64,000 nucleotides of DNA from Brugia malayi (Eukaryota; Nematoda; Chromadorea; Rhabditida; Onchocercidae), in NCBI RefSeq assembly GCF_000002995.4, contig NW_025062477.1, positions 10,388,649-10,452,648 on the forward strand. The letters run 5' to 3'. Under the pieces are notes generated by a model. That model was not told the origin of the DNA. It saw only the letters and a list, made by a program, of their open reading frames with translations, and made no database searches. Shown here in pieces: positions 50,388-62,847 of this stretch (its first letter is position 1; each line of letters begins with the position of its first letter). The position numbers and the translations under genes are program-made.

Positions 50388-50389
50388 AG
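50388..50389 (+). other. Candidate trans-splice acceptor of innexin 2
   Basis: TTATTTCAG ends one base before ATG 50391. Such a minimal leader is typical of spliced-leader mRNAs; a cis intron from an unseen exon is the alternative. Confidence 0.55.
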
Positions 50390-50390
50390 G

Positions 50391-51614
50391 ATGTTATTTT
50401 TGGATGCATTCTTGAAGGGTTTGAAACCACAATTTGATGATGACTCAATCGATCGTCTTAATTACTACTATACACCTTTACTACTTGTCATTTTTGCATT
50501 AACACTTAGTGCTAAACAGTTTGTTTCATTTTTTTTTTTTTTTTTAAAATATATATTTATGATTTTATGATATATTCCATTTTTTATTTATTTTTTTAAA
50601 AATATACCTTTATGATTAAAAAAAAAAAAAAAACTTAAATTTTATAAATAATTAAAAATAATAGAAAAAGTTTAAATTAATTTAATTGACATATTTGTTA
50701 ACTAATTTATCCATTATTTCATTTCTTATATATGAATGTATATATATATATTTATATATATATATATAGTTTTGTTATTTATTTACTTATTTACTTTAAA
50801 ATTTTTCAATAATAAAATTTTGTACTTAAAGCTTAGATAATAAATAATCTAATGCAAAAGAAAAAAAAAAGAATTTTTTTTTTTCTTAATATAAAATTTC
50901 TTACTTTCTTTGAAAGAAAAATTTTAAAACAAACAATTTAAATTAAAAGTAATCAACAAAAGATAAATTAAAAAAAAAAAAAAGTTATAACTAATTTTAT
51001 TGCTAATTTTTACTTATTGCTATAATATATTTCAATTAATTTCAGTAAAACTTTTTCTTTTCAGGTATGTTGGACAACCAATTCAGTGTTGGATTCCGGC
51101 CCAGTTTACCGGTTTTTCTTTTTCTTTTTTTCTTTTTTCATTCAACGAATTTTTTTTTTAAAAAACAATTTTTAAACAAATTAATAAAAATTAATGATAG
51201 GCTATGAAATTGATATATTCAATTTTACATCTATATTTTTTTTTTTTAAATTATCTTTTTTATTCTCTTCTTATCAGATGTAAAATGAAATGCTTATCAA
51301 AATTTCTACCTGATATTTTTCTCTTTGATATTATTTCAAAAATAATTTCAGCATTCTACCTGATAAGATAAAATATTTAATAATCATTTCATTTTTTTTT
51401 TCCCTTTCCAGGTGCATGGGAACAATACAGTGAAAATTACTGCTTTATACAAAATACTTATTTTTTACCATTGAATCATTATATTCCACGTGATTTACAG
51501 GAACGTGAAGAACGTGAAATTGGTACGTTCATTTACTTTAAATGAAGTAATTGTTTTAAATGCCTTAAACTGAAATAAATTATAAACTTTTCATTTCATC
51601 TTTTCTTGTCTTTG

Positions 51615-51648
<34 letters not shown>

Positions 51649-54600
51649 AAAAATCGTTTTTGTTAATTTAATTAGAAACAAAATTAATTTGAAAAACTTT
51701 TCTTCTCATTCTTTTTTCTCACTTTTATTGAGATAAAAGTTATATAAAACGTTTATAACGAGGAAAAATTTTTGGAATTTAAGAAATTAAATAAAATTTT
51801 ATTCAATTTTTTTTTCTTTTTATTACTATTTTTTATTAAAAGATTAAAAGGTAAAGTAATTTTTTTTTTTTTTTCATTTTGATTTTTTTCTCTTTAATAT
51901 AAATTTTGAAATTATTGATCAAAATTTATTCTAATAGAATTGATGAATAAAATAAATAAAGAGATGTGAATTAGACAAATATATGAGTAATGAATAATTT
52001 TAATTTGATTGCTAATATTTCTCATGTAAATTTATTATAAATTAAATTAGAAAATTTAACAGAACTTTTTTTTTCGAATTTTTTAAACAATCAATTACTA
52101 TTATAAATTTGCTTTTTTAAAAATTTTTGTATCTCAAAACTAACTCCATTTCTGTATGCTTTTTTTAAAAAAAAAAAAATATCCTTACTAAAACTTGCTA
52201 ATTATTTATTAAGTTAATTTATTATTGAATTGCTATTATTATTTGAATTCATAATTAAATTTTATAAACACGAAATCAATGAATTATTTGAATTCATAAT
52301 TCAATTTATAAACAATTTATAATTCAATTTATAATAATGAATTATTTGAATTCATAATTCAATTTACAAACACAAAATCAATTTAATTAATTAACTATAT
52401 TTGATGGATAATATTTAGATGAATTCATATATGTATAAAATTTGTGTCTCTCATAGTTATTTACTTATTTTCAATGTATTTATTCTATCAATTGTATGAC
52501 AATTCAGTAAAGTGTACACATAACGAAATGCATTATTGTATGCGATAATTTCCGCCAATTCATTAAAATGAATTGGCGGAAATTATTTGTTGTTGAATGA
52601 TTTTTGATAAATATTAATGTTAGCAAATGCATTTTTCATCGTTGTTTAGGACAAAAAATAAAAAAAAAAAAAATAAATAAATAAAAGCGCAAATGAAATT
52701 GTTTGGATTGTATGAATTGTCGCATAACTTTTCCTCTTCAAATATTCATTGCTCTATTTAAGGGACCAATAGGGTTTTTTTTTTTTTGAAAGTTTAAATA
52801 TGTATAAATATATTTATAGATGTTAACAGATAGGACAATATGATTTGTTGAAATTTAAATGTATGTTGACAAATAAGACAGCAATATTTATTGAATTTTT
52901 ACCTTAAATATAAAATTGACAGATAAGGTAGATAAGATTTATTGAAATTTAAATGTTTGTTGACAGATAAGATAATTAGATTTATTAAAAGTTTACATTA
53001 AAATGTATATATGTTGACAGATAAGACAATAAGATTTATTGAAGTCTTAATGTCGCATCCATTAAAAATTTCGCTGTTAAAAATTTTCACTGCAAATTTT
53101 GTCAAAAATTGATTACACAAATAAATTAATATTGTAACAAAAAGAAAAAAAAAATATTTTCTTTTTAAATATTGATTATTATTTGTATTGCATAATTAAT
53201 AAATTAATTAATTCTTTCAGGTTACTACCAATGGGTACCATTCATATTAGGTTTACAGGGCATTTTATTTTATCTGCCATGTCTAATCTGGCGATTACTT
53301 AATTGGCAATCAGGTAAACTTTAATATTTTCCTGCGTTTTTTCTTTTCCGATTGAAAAAAAACTTGATTATAAAATGATTACTTTTAACAAACAATTTTC
53401 TAAATAACAAATTATGGTTTCTCATAAATTTTTTTTTTTTAATTATTAGAGAATTTTACAGAAAATTTAATTAACTGATTAGGAGAGCAAAGATTTACCA
53501 TTTTTTCTTTTCAATTTCGCTTTTTTTTTATCGAAATGCTGAATAAATATTATTAATTCTAATTCATTTCTATACTAAATAAAAAATATTCAAGCTATAC
53601 TTAATATAATTAGCTATTCCATATCTAATTAACGTACGTCTATCTATACGTATACTTGCGTGCACGTATAAACATACAGTGATAATTCAGAAATATAAGT
53701 GAATATATGCGTGAATACAAAACTTCAAAAAACAAAGTATTAAAAGTGCTTTATTTTGAATTGAAATGAATTATATATTTTGAAAATTGGTAAATTTTTT
53801 TTTTAAATTCTATAAATTTTCAACTTTTTTTTTTTTTTCAAAAATTTATTTTTCAGGAATAGCCCTAAAAGGTATTGTATTAATGTCTCAGGATGTAAGC
53901 AATATGCAATCTGATAAACGTAAAGATTCAGTGGCTATCGTAGCTACGCATATTTACGATTCATTAAAAACACAAAGGAATTTGATACGTCATAGTCCAA
54001 TATCGTTACTTTTGCGTAAGGTAAAAACTTTTGAATTTATGAAAATTTTAGGGGGAAAAAAAAAACGCTAAAACTTTTATAAGATAAATTAATATTAAAA
54101 TAAGAAAGTTTGTTTATTTGAATTCTAATTGAAATTTACTAATAATTTATAAACAATTTATATATGGAAGTTTAAATCAATTTTAATTTTATTCTTACTT
54201 TTCATTTAGCTTTATTGTTATGAACATAATAATAATATTCGTATGAATTAATTGATGTTAGGACAGAATATTTTCAAATCATATTTAATTTCAAATTTTA
54301 TGATTTTAATTTAAATTTTAGGGATTTTATCTAACATTACTGTATATGTTGGTAAAGTTTATTTATCTTCTGCAAGCTATTACGCAGTTTGTCTTATTAA
54401 ATAGCTTTCTTGGTACCGATTACACATTTTGGGGCTTCGAGATCCTTCGTGATTTAGCAAATGGCCGTGAATGGCAAGAATCAGGACATTTCCCGAGGTT
54501 CGAGATCGTTTCATACTCATTTAATTTTCATTGTGATATGTAGAATTAACATTTTCTTTGTTGTAAATTTCAAATACTACGTTATGTTTTACAAGCTAAG

Positions 54601-56203
54601 TGGTATTTCAAGAAATCTTTAAACATTTTAAAATTTCAAAACTTTTGAGCAAAAAAAAAAAAACGAACTTCGAGATGAAAGAAAAATTGAAGCTTTAATC
54701 ATTTTGAAATTAAGCAATTTTTTTTTTCAAAAATATTTAAGAACTGTTTTTTTTTTTTAATTTTCAAACTTTTTTACTCAGAGTAACAATGTGTGATTTC
54801 GATGTTCGAGTATTGGGCAACAAGCACAGGCATACTGTTCAATGTGTCTTAATGATTAATATGTTTAATGAAAAAGTTTGTTTTTAATTTAAATATTTAA
54901 AATTTAATTAATTTAAAAACTGCATTAAAATTGCTTGAACTCATATCAGTTACAGTAATGTTTTAAAATTTTATAAATTGCTATATATAAAGTTTTCCTA
55001 TATCAGTTAAACTTTTTTCGTTTAATTCATTAATAATTAGTAACATAATTTATTCCTATTCAGATGCCTGACACAATACCGTATTACTTGCTACAACCTT
55101 ACACTTAAGTACTACTTAAAATTGTCCCGTGATATATTGGTACTGTATGTATTACACAGTACCGCATTATTTACCACCTGTTTCTTATCAAATTAAAATT
55201 TTTTAAAATCAAATTAAAAAATTCAAATTTACCAAATTAAAATTTCATTGCTTAAAATTGTGTTGTAATACGGTATATAAAATAGAAATTTTTCTATGGA
55301 AGTTTTTTAAAATTTTAAAGCAAAAATTAGTTGGGTAATTTGATTTTAAGTTTAATTCTTTTTCTTTTAATTTTTGATTTTAAGTTTAATTTGATATAAA
55401 TAAATAAAAATTATTCATTTGCAGGTGTATTTGTTTCTGTGGTGGTGGATACTGTTAGTGATCGTAGCAACAATTGCTTCATTAATATATTGGTACTGTA
55501 TGTCTTTTCTTGAAACACAACAGTACTCGTTCATTGCTCAGTACTTACGTGTTTATGGACTTTTGGACGGACAAGGTAAATAATCTATTTCATATAATCA
55601 ATCCATATTTTATATTTTTTGATTTTTCAAAAGCAAGAAAATAAAAATTTTTTTTTTGTGATTAAAATCTTTTTATGATAAATTGCAGTAAAATATAAAT
55701 AAAAAAAAGAAAGAAAGTAAAATTGGTAAGAAATAAGCTTAACGAATGGATCAGATTTGTTATTTGTAGAATTAATTAAAATAAGCTTAATTAGTAGATC
55801 AGATTAATTATTTCATTGTGATTTTTTTTTTTTTTTTTGTATTTTATTAATCTCATTTAATTTATTAATTTTATAGAATTTGAAGAAAAAGAAAAATTCA
55901 AATTAATTAAAATACAACGATGAATTATTTCTAATTATAGCGCATAATGTTTTGGAACATTTCATTAATCGATGCTTACGAAAAGATGGCATTTTCATCT
56001 TACGAATTATAGCTGCAAATGCAGGTGATTTAATTACAACAGATATTGTCGCAGCATTATGGAAGAATTATCTTGATGATGAAAAGAAACGTGCGGTATT
56101 GTCACCATCACCACCACCGCCACCAGCTTTAACTCATCCTATGGCATCTAAATTGGATGAGATTGATGCTGCTGATAGCTTTCATGAAGAATTTTTACAC
56201 TAA
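50391..56203 (+). CDS. inx: Innexin (gap-junction channel protein), second of a tandem pair, 408 aa
   Basis: Gap-junction subunit on the same strand as its neighbour. Exons: 50391-50518, 51065-51111, 51412-51522, 53221-53313, 53857-54020, 54322-54497, 54782-54875, 55425-55575, 55941-56203; all phases agree. Start [13 protein letters not shown]1 about 28-42; [13 protein letters not shown] is the canonical innexin stretch. Loop 1 cysteines are C51 and C69 ([12 protein letters not shown]). YYQWVPF is at 97-103. TM3 lies in [35 protein letters not shown] and [12 protein letters not shown] are conserved. Loop 2 cysteines are C244 and C261. TM4 starts at VYLFLWWW. The tail has a PSPPPPPPA-like proline run. 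Exons 1, 2 and 4 have exactly the sizes of those of innexin 1 (128, 47, 93 nt), while introns 6 to 8 sit elsewhere. Confidence 0.94.
51619..51648. repeat. Poly-T tract
   Basis: About 30 consecutive T in innexin 2 intron 3. Confidence 0.95.
52545..52586. repeat. Perfect 20-bp inverted repeat with 2-nt centre, E2F-like arms
   Basis: Left arm 52545-52564, AA centre, right arm 52567-52586, fully complementary. Each arm contains TTTCCGCCAA, an E2F-type site, in opposite orientation. It lies in intron 3 of innexin 2. Confidence 0.9.
52824..53045. repeat. Diverged tandem repeat with GACAGATAAGA core
   Basis: About five copies spaced roughly 40-50 bp apart, each with a TTGACAGATAAG-like core followed by AGATTTATTGAA and a TTTAAATGT-like tail. 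They begin near 52824, 52863, 52915, 52960 and 53009, in innexin 2 intron 3. Confidence 0.75.
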
Positions 56204-56375
56204 TCAATTAATCGATCATTCATTTAATTAGATAACTGATCAATTAACTATGTAATTAATTAATTGGTGAATAACAGAAAAGAAAAGAAATACCAAAACA
56301 TTTATTAATTATTTTTATTATATGATATCAAATTATTCCAATAGGCATAGGAAGAAGATGAGAAGTATAAAAGAG

Positions 56376-56381
56376 AATAAA
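56376..56381 (+). terminator. Polyadenylation signal AATAAA of innexin 2
   Basis: AATAAA about 170 nt after the stop codon. Confidence 0.55.
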
Positions 56382-58195
56382 TTTCGAACAAAATTAATTT
56401 TTTAAAATTTCATTGAAAATAATTAAATACAGAAATTAAATACAAAAGAAAATGGTTAATTTTAAATATCATAATTTATAAAATATAGAATTAAATTGTA
56501 TATGTTATATGCTATCAAAGTTATTTAATACTGCCGTAATTTTAAAATGAATGTGACATTTTGATAACATTGTATTTTTTTTTTTTTGATCTCTTCAGTT
56601 TGCAAGAAGAGCTTTAAGTACATATTCAAAGAAAAATTCAAAAGAAAAAAAAAATACTAATTTTATAGAAATTTAAAGTAATAGAATTAAAAATGTAATT
56701 TTCAAATTTGCATTAAGGAGAAAATTTGTTATTTTTCATCAATATTTTTCGGAAAAAAGAAAATAATATTTGTATAAAGATGCTAATAAATCGGAAATCA
56801 GTAATTAATGAGGGATAATTAAAAAGGAATAATTAAATCTCTTATAAATCAGAAATTTATAAATAATAAAAAACAGTTTAAATTAATAATCGATAAGTCA
56901 TGACATTAACTATAAATAGAAATAATAGTAATAATATCAAAAAAAAAAATAATAATAATAAAAAAAAGAAATGATATCTTCTTCCAAATTCCTCTTCTAT
57001 TATTGAGCAGGGTATTTACGAGAACATTTGTTCTTCACTAATTTACCTCTACAAATTGTCTCTTACATTTTTCAATTATTACTTTATCTATATATATTGA
57101 TAAATAAATTTTTTATCAGCAAAATGATAATGCTTTATTTGAAAATAATTAATAAACAAAGCTATGTTGTTAATTGGTTAGTTGGTTGAGAGTGAAAAAG
57201 GAATATTTGTTAAAAATTGTTAACTAATTTTAATATTTCATATATTTTGCAATTATTTCAATGAAAACTCATCCTACTATATTTCATTCATTTCTTTTTT
57301 TTCTCTCCTCTAATATGTTAAAATTTATATTTCTAATTTGATAATGAAGAAAATATCAGATTTGCCTTAATTAATGTTTATTACATTTAAGTAATCTTAT
57401 GCCTTTTTATATACTTTTATTTTTTTGTTATTGTTTTGAAGAATTCTTTCTTTTCTTTTTTATTAACAATTTACATCTATCTTACATAATTTTGAATTTC
57501 AAAAATAAAAATTTCTATTCGTTACTTTACTTAGTGAATGGAAGAAATTTCTACTACTGGAATAATTTTACCATAAGAAAAAATAAAGAGAAATGAAACG
57601 ACTTCGGAAATATCAAAAAAAAGTTGCACATATCTGCAAAATCACTTCTTTAGTTTAAAATAAACACAAATAAATTAATTTAATTAGCTAGTCAAAGTAA
57701 AGATAATTTCTCAGAATTCATAGTAAAATATAACACTTTAATGATTACTTAGATATCCTTCATTGATAACAACTAATCACCCAATTAGTGCTACTGATAG
57801 TATACGAAATGCTAATTGGAATGGATGAATTTTGTGCTGTTTACTTATATCAACAATAAGTTAAAATTTATAAATTTCGTTAAATGTGCCGAATTCAGTA
57901 AATTACAATTTGATACACAATAACGAGTCATCAGATTAATGAATCAGTGTACTTCGAATAAACTCAATAAATAACTTTATCAAGATGAATTAAGAATCCA
58001 GCCGTAACAATCGACTCATTGAGCGAATCTTTTAATGCCCAATGACATAGTTATAAATCACAGTGACTAAATTTCACAGACAATAAGACATAAAATATAT
58101 CAGTTTCAAATAAAATTTAAATTTAAAAAAATCGTAATAAAATTTTTCCTTGTGAAATGCTTAGTCCATTCGTATTCTGATGGAAATTAGTTTCA

Positions 58196-58201
58196 TTTAT
58201 T
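58196..58201 (-). terminator. Possible polyadenylation signal of the SLD-2-type gene
   Basis: AATAAA on the minus strand about 230 nt after the stop codon. Confidence 0.4.
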
Positions 58202-58433
58202 TCTATTTTAGCCTAGTAGAATTTTCTGCTGTTTGTAATTACTAATTATTTTCTCCTCTGTGTTTCCCTTTAATCGAGAACATACTGACGAAAATTATTC
58301 AAATTTTGTGTTCTACATCATCGAATTCTTACCAATTTGTAAATTTGTGTACCAAAAATTTGTATTTAACAAGTGATTCATTGAACTGAATTAAAATGAA
58401 AAATTTTGACTTTGAATTTGCAAATTTCATGCA

Positions 58434-61352
58434 TCAGCGTTTGTTACGAGTATTTCGCCATTTTCTGAAATTCTTCTTTGCTAATGAAGTACCACGTACA
58501 TAACTCTTTTTCATTTTTAAACGTCGATAATTTTGATTTTTTTCTCTTAATTTCCTCTTTAAACATTTCTTTTCATCAACAAATGGCTGTTGCTCTTCTT
58601 CAGCACCTATGTTAATCAATTCTTGCGAATTTTGTTCCGGATTTTTCTTATTTTCATCTTCATTGATTGCTTCATATGAACTATTTAAGCTGATACTTTC
58701 CTGAAAAGAATGACAAATAAGAATCTACATTTTCTCGAATCTATAAAACCAGAATTTGCAACCATAACAATAAGTATTAAGAGTTTGTTTCAAGAAGTTA
58801 TTTATTTCAAAGTTTGCTTAATGAAATAAAAATTACCTTTTCATTTTCAATATCACTTACTGAACCTAGTAAACTGCTCAAGCGACGACAAATGATTGGT
58901 TGTGATAATAGTAAAGGTTTTTGTGGCGATAGTAGGACTTCATTGTATGATGAAGGATGTTTTCGTGGAGAACGACGTAATATCTGCTCATCGTTGTGCA
59001 CTATGTGTTGAAGAAACAAACATTATAAAATGATAAAATGCATTTTTTTTACAATTTCCATTAACATTCAGTGCTTTAGAAAAAGTTAGAAAAAAAAAAA
59101 AAAAAACTAAAATTTAAAGAGAAATGTGACAGATAAAATACTGTTGTAAAGAATTTACTTACATCGCTATTAACGATTTGTACTGCCAGATGTATTATAA
59201 AGATGCAAAGTTACATTTTGCATTTCAATAGAATAAAATGAATCATATTTTAGGACGCAGAAAAGCGCTTTTTGCGTTGCATTTATAATGAAAGATAAAA
59301 TGTGTCGAATAAATTCCTCGTTTTTTAAAGATTAAAAAAAGTAAATCACACAAAAGCTAAGCGAACAAATAATAAGAAGTAAACTTACATTGAGCGACAT
59401 GTGCAGGAGGTTCACTTTCTGGTACTACAAAATTCGGAGACAACTGAAAAAATTTTTTGCCTTTACATTTATTAATAGAAGAATTTTATTTGACAAAAAT
59501 GATATCCTAATTTTATTTATAAGAAAAAAAAGTACCCTATCGATATTTTGAAAAGTTTCTGGTTCCAGTAAATTTGTTAAACTTCGACGTGCCACTGGTT
59601 TGGAAGGCGAATTAATTTTTTTAGATGCTGTTGGACGAACCAGTGATGAAGGGTGTTTCCGAGGTGACCGTCTTAATAATGCTGAATCTTCTGAAAAACA
59701 AATATATTAAGTACAAATTGCGGTCGTTGGAAATCTCATTTTATCAAATCATCAGTAATGCAACCATGATTTTCTCAAAATCAAACTGCTTATCTATTGA
59801 ATTATTACATTATAGCCATATAAAGATTTCAGAATTATAACTAACTCTCAGATTATTACTTATTCTAAGCTCAAGCATCTTTCAAGAATGTATCAATTGA
59901 TCATTTGGGTTTTCATTTCCAAAAATCTCAGATGTTCCAAATTAATCTATCTCATTTCGTCAAATTTAAGGTAACTTACTGGTTTGAAGTATCGTTTCGC
60001 TCCTTGAGGTAATAACCACATCAGCGCGGTGTTTCTTTAACACTGGCTGCAATCCTTCTTTAAATATGAAGAATTCAAATGTAATAAAAGACTAATAATT
60101 TAAGTTATATGATTTTCAGAAAGACAAATAACAAAAGAGTTCTTATGCGTCAACAAAAATTCTTTTATAACATCAAATTCAAAAAAAAAAATCGAATAAA
60201 ATTTAGTATTTAATCAAAAGACGAACTAAGTGTCAGCAATAATTTTCATTTGTTTCAAAATAATTTCGCGATTCCATCAATCTCACTTTTCACCTCTTCC
60301 TTCCCACATAATTCCGAATTTCTTTTTCAGAAATCAGAAATACGTTCAAGTCATTCGGTAATATAATCTATTATCTGCTATTTTATTCTTTTACGTTCAA
60401 TAGTCCCAATTAACATGTGACTTCAACATTTGTTATAATCTAGTAAAAAGTATCGCAAATCAAAACCAAACCTAATTTGCTTTTTGATATGGATTGGTCT
60501 TTTAGCTTGACTGTTCAAGAAAAAAAAAAAACCTCAACTATTCATATGGCAGAATATCGAAGATATCGTGATACAGCTAATAAGGCCAGTTAATTTACGT
60601 TCTAGGTAAGCGATCATATTTAATGTCGAATGTATATGACTCTAAGTGGATTTGATATTTTACAGGACAATGGGAATAATTCTGACTGTTAAGTTGATAA
60701 CGAACTAGAACTAAATCATATAAATAGAAGGAAAAATTTTTGAACAAATTTAAATCAAAGATTTGAAATCTATTTGTATAAGCATGACAGTATCAAACAA
60801 ATTATAATACTTCAGGAAGACAATCCCTTTCATCGAATGACCTTTTGAGTTTCACTTTTGGAGTCGGTTTCGAAACTACTTTTTTTGGCGGATGCAACTT
60901 CAAATATTCCTCTAAAAAAACCAAAACATCAAATATTTTTTAAAAAAAATGCAAATAAAAATCACTCAAAATTCTTGCTCAAATGTCCTCAGTATTTCAT
61001 CCAAAATCAAAATATTAAAATCTTTTCTTCTCTCATTAACCACTGACATTTAAAACGAAACGATCAACTATTCGCAAAAATTTTAATATTACGAGTTTTT
61101 GCACTGAAATTTTAAAGTTATAAAAAAAAGAGAAAGAGTTGTATCTATGATTAACATGAAAATATCACAAAATATAGCCAATAATTTAGAAGGAAAATTT
61201 TTGAAAATAAAAAAAGGGTAAAATGATATTTTATAAGTGGAAAAATTACCTTTAATATGTGATGGTGCAATCAATTCGATATCTTCTTTGGTTGGTGAGT
61301 TTTTATTGAGTTGTTTGAAAATTTGCAACCAACGTTGATAACGCTCGCTCAT
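58434..61352 (-). CDS. sld-2: SLD-2-type DNA replication initiation factor (Sld2 / RecQL4 N-terminal family), 303 aa
   Basis: Nuclear CDK target that, in yeast and C. elegans, links CMG helicase assembly to Dpb11/TopBP1/MUS-101 at origins. Exons 5'->3': 61352-61250, 60911-60811, 60046-59980, 59690-59536, 59443-59389, 59000-58837, 58700-58434; phases agree. The N-terminus (W8, F12, S19-P-T-K22, D24-I25, then EEYLKL) follows the Sld2/RecQL4 pattern. The C-terminus has QNYRRLKMKKSYVRG followed by a basic KKNFRKWR stretch, matching the RecQL4 segment NYVRLNMKQKHYVRG. There is no helicase domain, as in yeast Sld2. Full CDK consensus sites SPxK occur at S19, S99, S118, S171 and S185. Residues 92-132 and 164-205 are a duplicated module. 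The exon 2/3 junction is the weakest part: it was chosen because it alone keeps both frames open. Confidence 0.85.
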
Positions 61353-61370
61353 TCTCGAAAAACTTTCCTT

Positions 61371-61372
61371 CT
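61371..61372 (-). other. Candidate trans-splice acceptor of the SLD-2-type gene
   Basis: ATATTTGTAG ends 18 nt before ATG 61352. Confidence 0.45.
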
Positions 61373-62786
61373 ACAAATATTAACTAAATTTGACATTTTT
61401 TTTTTTTTTTTTTTGAAGGTACACATTATTTTATTCTACGCAAATTTTAATAAATTGCTAAAATAATACTTTCATATTTTTGATTAATAAATAAATGAGT
61501 AAACTGGAAAAATTCACAAGCCTATTTAGTCATCTGATTAATTATTTGCTTAACTAAATTAATTTACTCCTTCATTAAATAAAATTCGATATTATCCGCA
61601 TATAATTACTATCTATAATTAGATTTTTAAGAGATACACTTTGGATTATATTCTCAGATTCATCATATAGCTCTAACTTATTCCTAAACATAAAATTTTC
61701 AACATAACTGCAAGTTATTAATGCTGAAAACAAAACTTTTAACACAACCCTAACTTATTCCTAAAACTAAAAGTAAGAAAAACAAAGAGTAACAAACGAT
61801 ACTGTTATGCCACAATATTCTCTAAAAACATTTCAAAATCTTATTGTAATTTTCATAATAGGTATAATATTAAAATTTTTTTGGAATTAAAATTAAATCA
61901 AATTTAGAAAGCTTATTCAATTTCTATTAAAACTATTTAGAATAAAATTTTAATTACTGAAATAATGAAATTCGCAATCAGTTAAAACTTTCAATAATAA
62001 TAACAAACTTTAATTCATATACACTTTTATACCATTTACTTTTAATTTTTTTTTGCTATGGTTTTGTTTGTTCTATGGTCAATGAGAATTTTATAAGCCT
62101 AAAAAAATATGAATGCGTGAAAATGACTGAAAAATAATAAATAAGGCAAAATGCATTTTGAATCAATTAATCAATAAATCAGTAAATGGATCAAAAATAT
62201 TCAATCATAATTTTTCCACAAATATACACCAATTTTATAACGAAACGAAAAAAAAAAACGAGAAAAAACAAAAAAAGAAGAGGAAAAATAAGAAAACAAC
62301 AAAATTAATAATTTTTTAAATTTAGCGCTTAAATTTTTTTATGAAAATTTCTTTCCCGTTGTGTAAAATACTTGCAAATAATTTCATAGCATGCAAATAA
62401 AATGCAACTTCTTTCTTCTCTTTCTCTTTTTCCTTTTCTTTTTTTTTTCTTTCCTTTATAAAAGTATTTGATAAAAAAAGAAAAAAAAATAAAAATAAAA
62501 GATTTCTTTTTAAAAATTTCTTAAATTCTCAAAAATTTATATTTATGTATTAAATTTTAAATTAAAAAAGAAAAGTGATGGAAATTTGTTTGTTCTGCTT
62601 ATAATTATGTATTTTGTTAATATTATATTATAAATACTGTAATAAGAAATTATTGAATGAACAAAAGATTATTATTCTATATTATTGTTTATCTTTTTTC
62701 TTATGCTAGAAATAAATGAAGTTTAGAAATTAACAGATATAGTAATTTAAAATTAGTTATACAAATTGTAAATTTTAATTACTTTT

Positions 62787-62788
62787 AG
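62787..62788 (+). other. Candidate trans-splice acceptor of the RME-8 gene
   Basis: TTACTTTTAG ends 59 nt before ATG 62848. Confidence 0.45.
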
Positions 62789-62808
62789 ACAATAGATATT
62801 TTATTAAT

Positions 62809-62829
62809 ATGGATGCAAGAGAGGAATAA
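62809..62829 (+). promoter_or_regulatory. Six-codon upstream ORF in the RME-8 leader
   Basis: ATG-GAT-GCA-AGA-GAG-GAA-TAA lies between the likely acceptor and the main start, 18 nt before it and in the same frame. It could dampen translation or permit reinitiation. Confidence 0.45.
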
Positions 62830-62847
62830 GGTGGTGAGATTGCTGTG

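Larger units (their letters stand above)
42127..50390. other. 8.3 kb gene-free region between the two innexins
   Basis: Apart from the innexin 1 3' UTR, nothing coding is recognised. It contains a CT repeat (43917-43953), a TTA repeat (45033-45105), a short direct repeat built on TGCATGCCATGCA (46573-46624), TTATCA-rich sequence near 47690-47770 and a 7-bp inverted repeat at 48704-48729. The distance argues against an operon of the two innexins. Confidence 0.55.
56204..58433. other. Convergent 3' flanks of innexin 2 and the SLD-2-type gene
   Basis: No gene is seen. It includes both 3' UTRs and an 8-bp inverted homeodomain-like repeat at 57781-57819. Open frames here are short and T-rich. Confidence 0.6.
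61353..62847. promoter_or_regulatory. Divergent promoter region between SLD-2-type and RME-8 genes
   Basis: The 1.5 kb between two divergent starts must hold both promoters. It is AT-rich with poly-A and poly-T runs; no TATA-box or named factor site stands out. Confidence 0.5.

Noticed and set aside
58814..59011. Plus-strand open frame antisense to the SLD-2-type gene
   Set aside because: It is the mirror of exon 6, which carries the conserved SPRK module on the minus strand.
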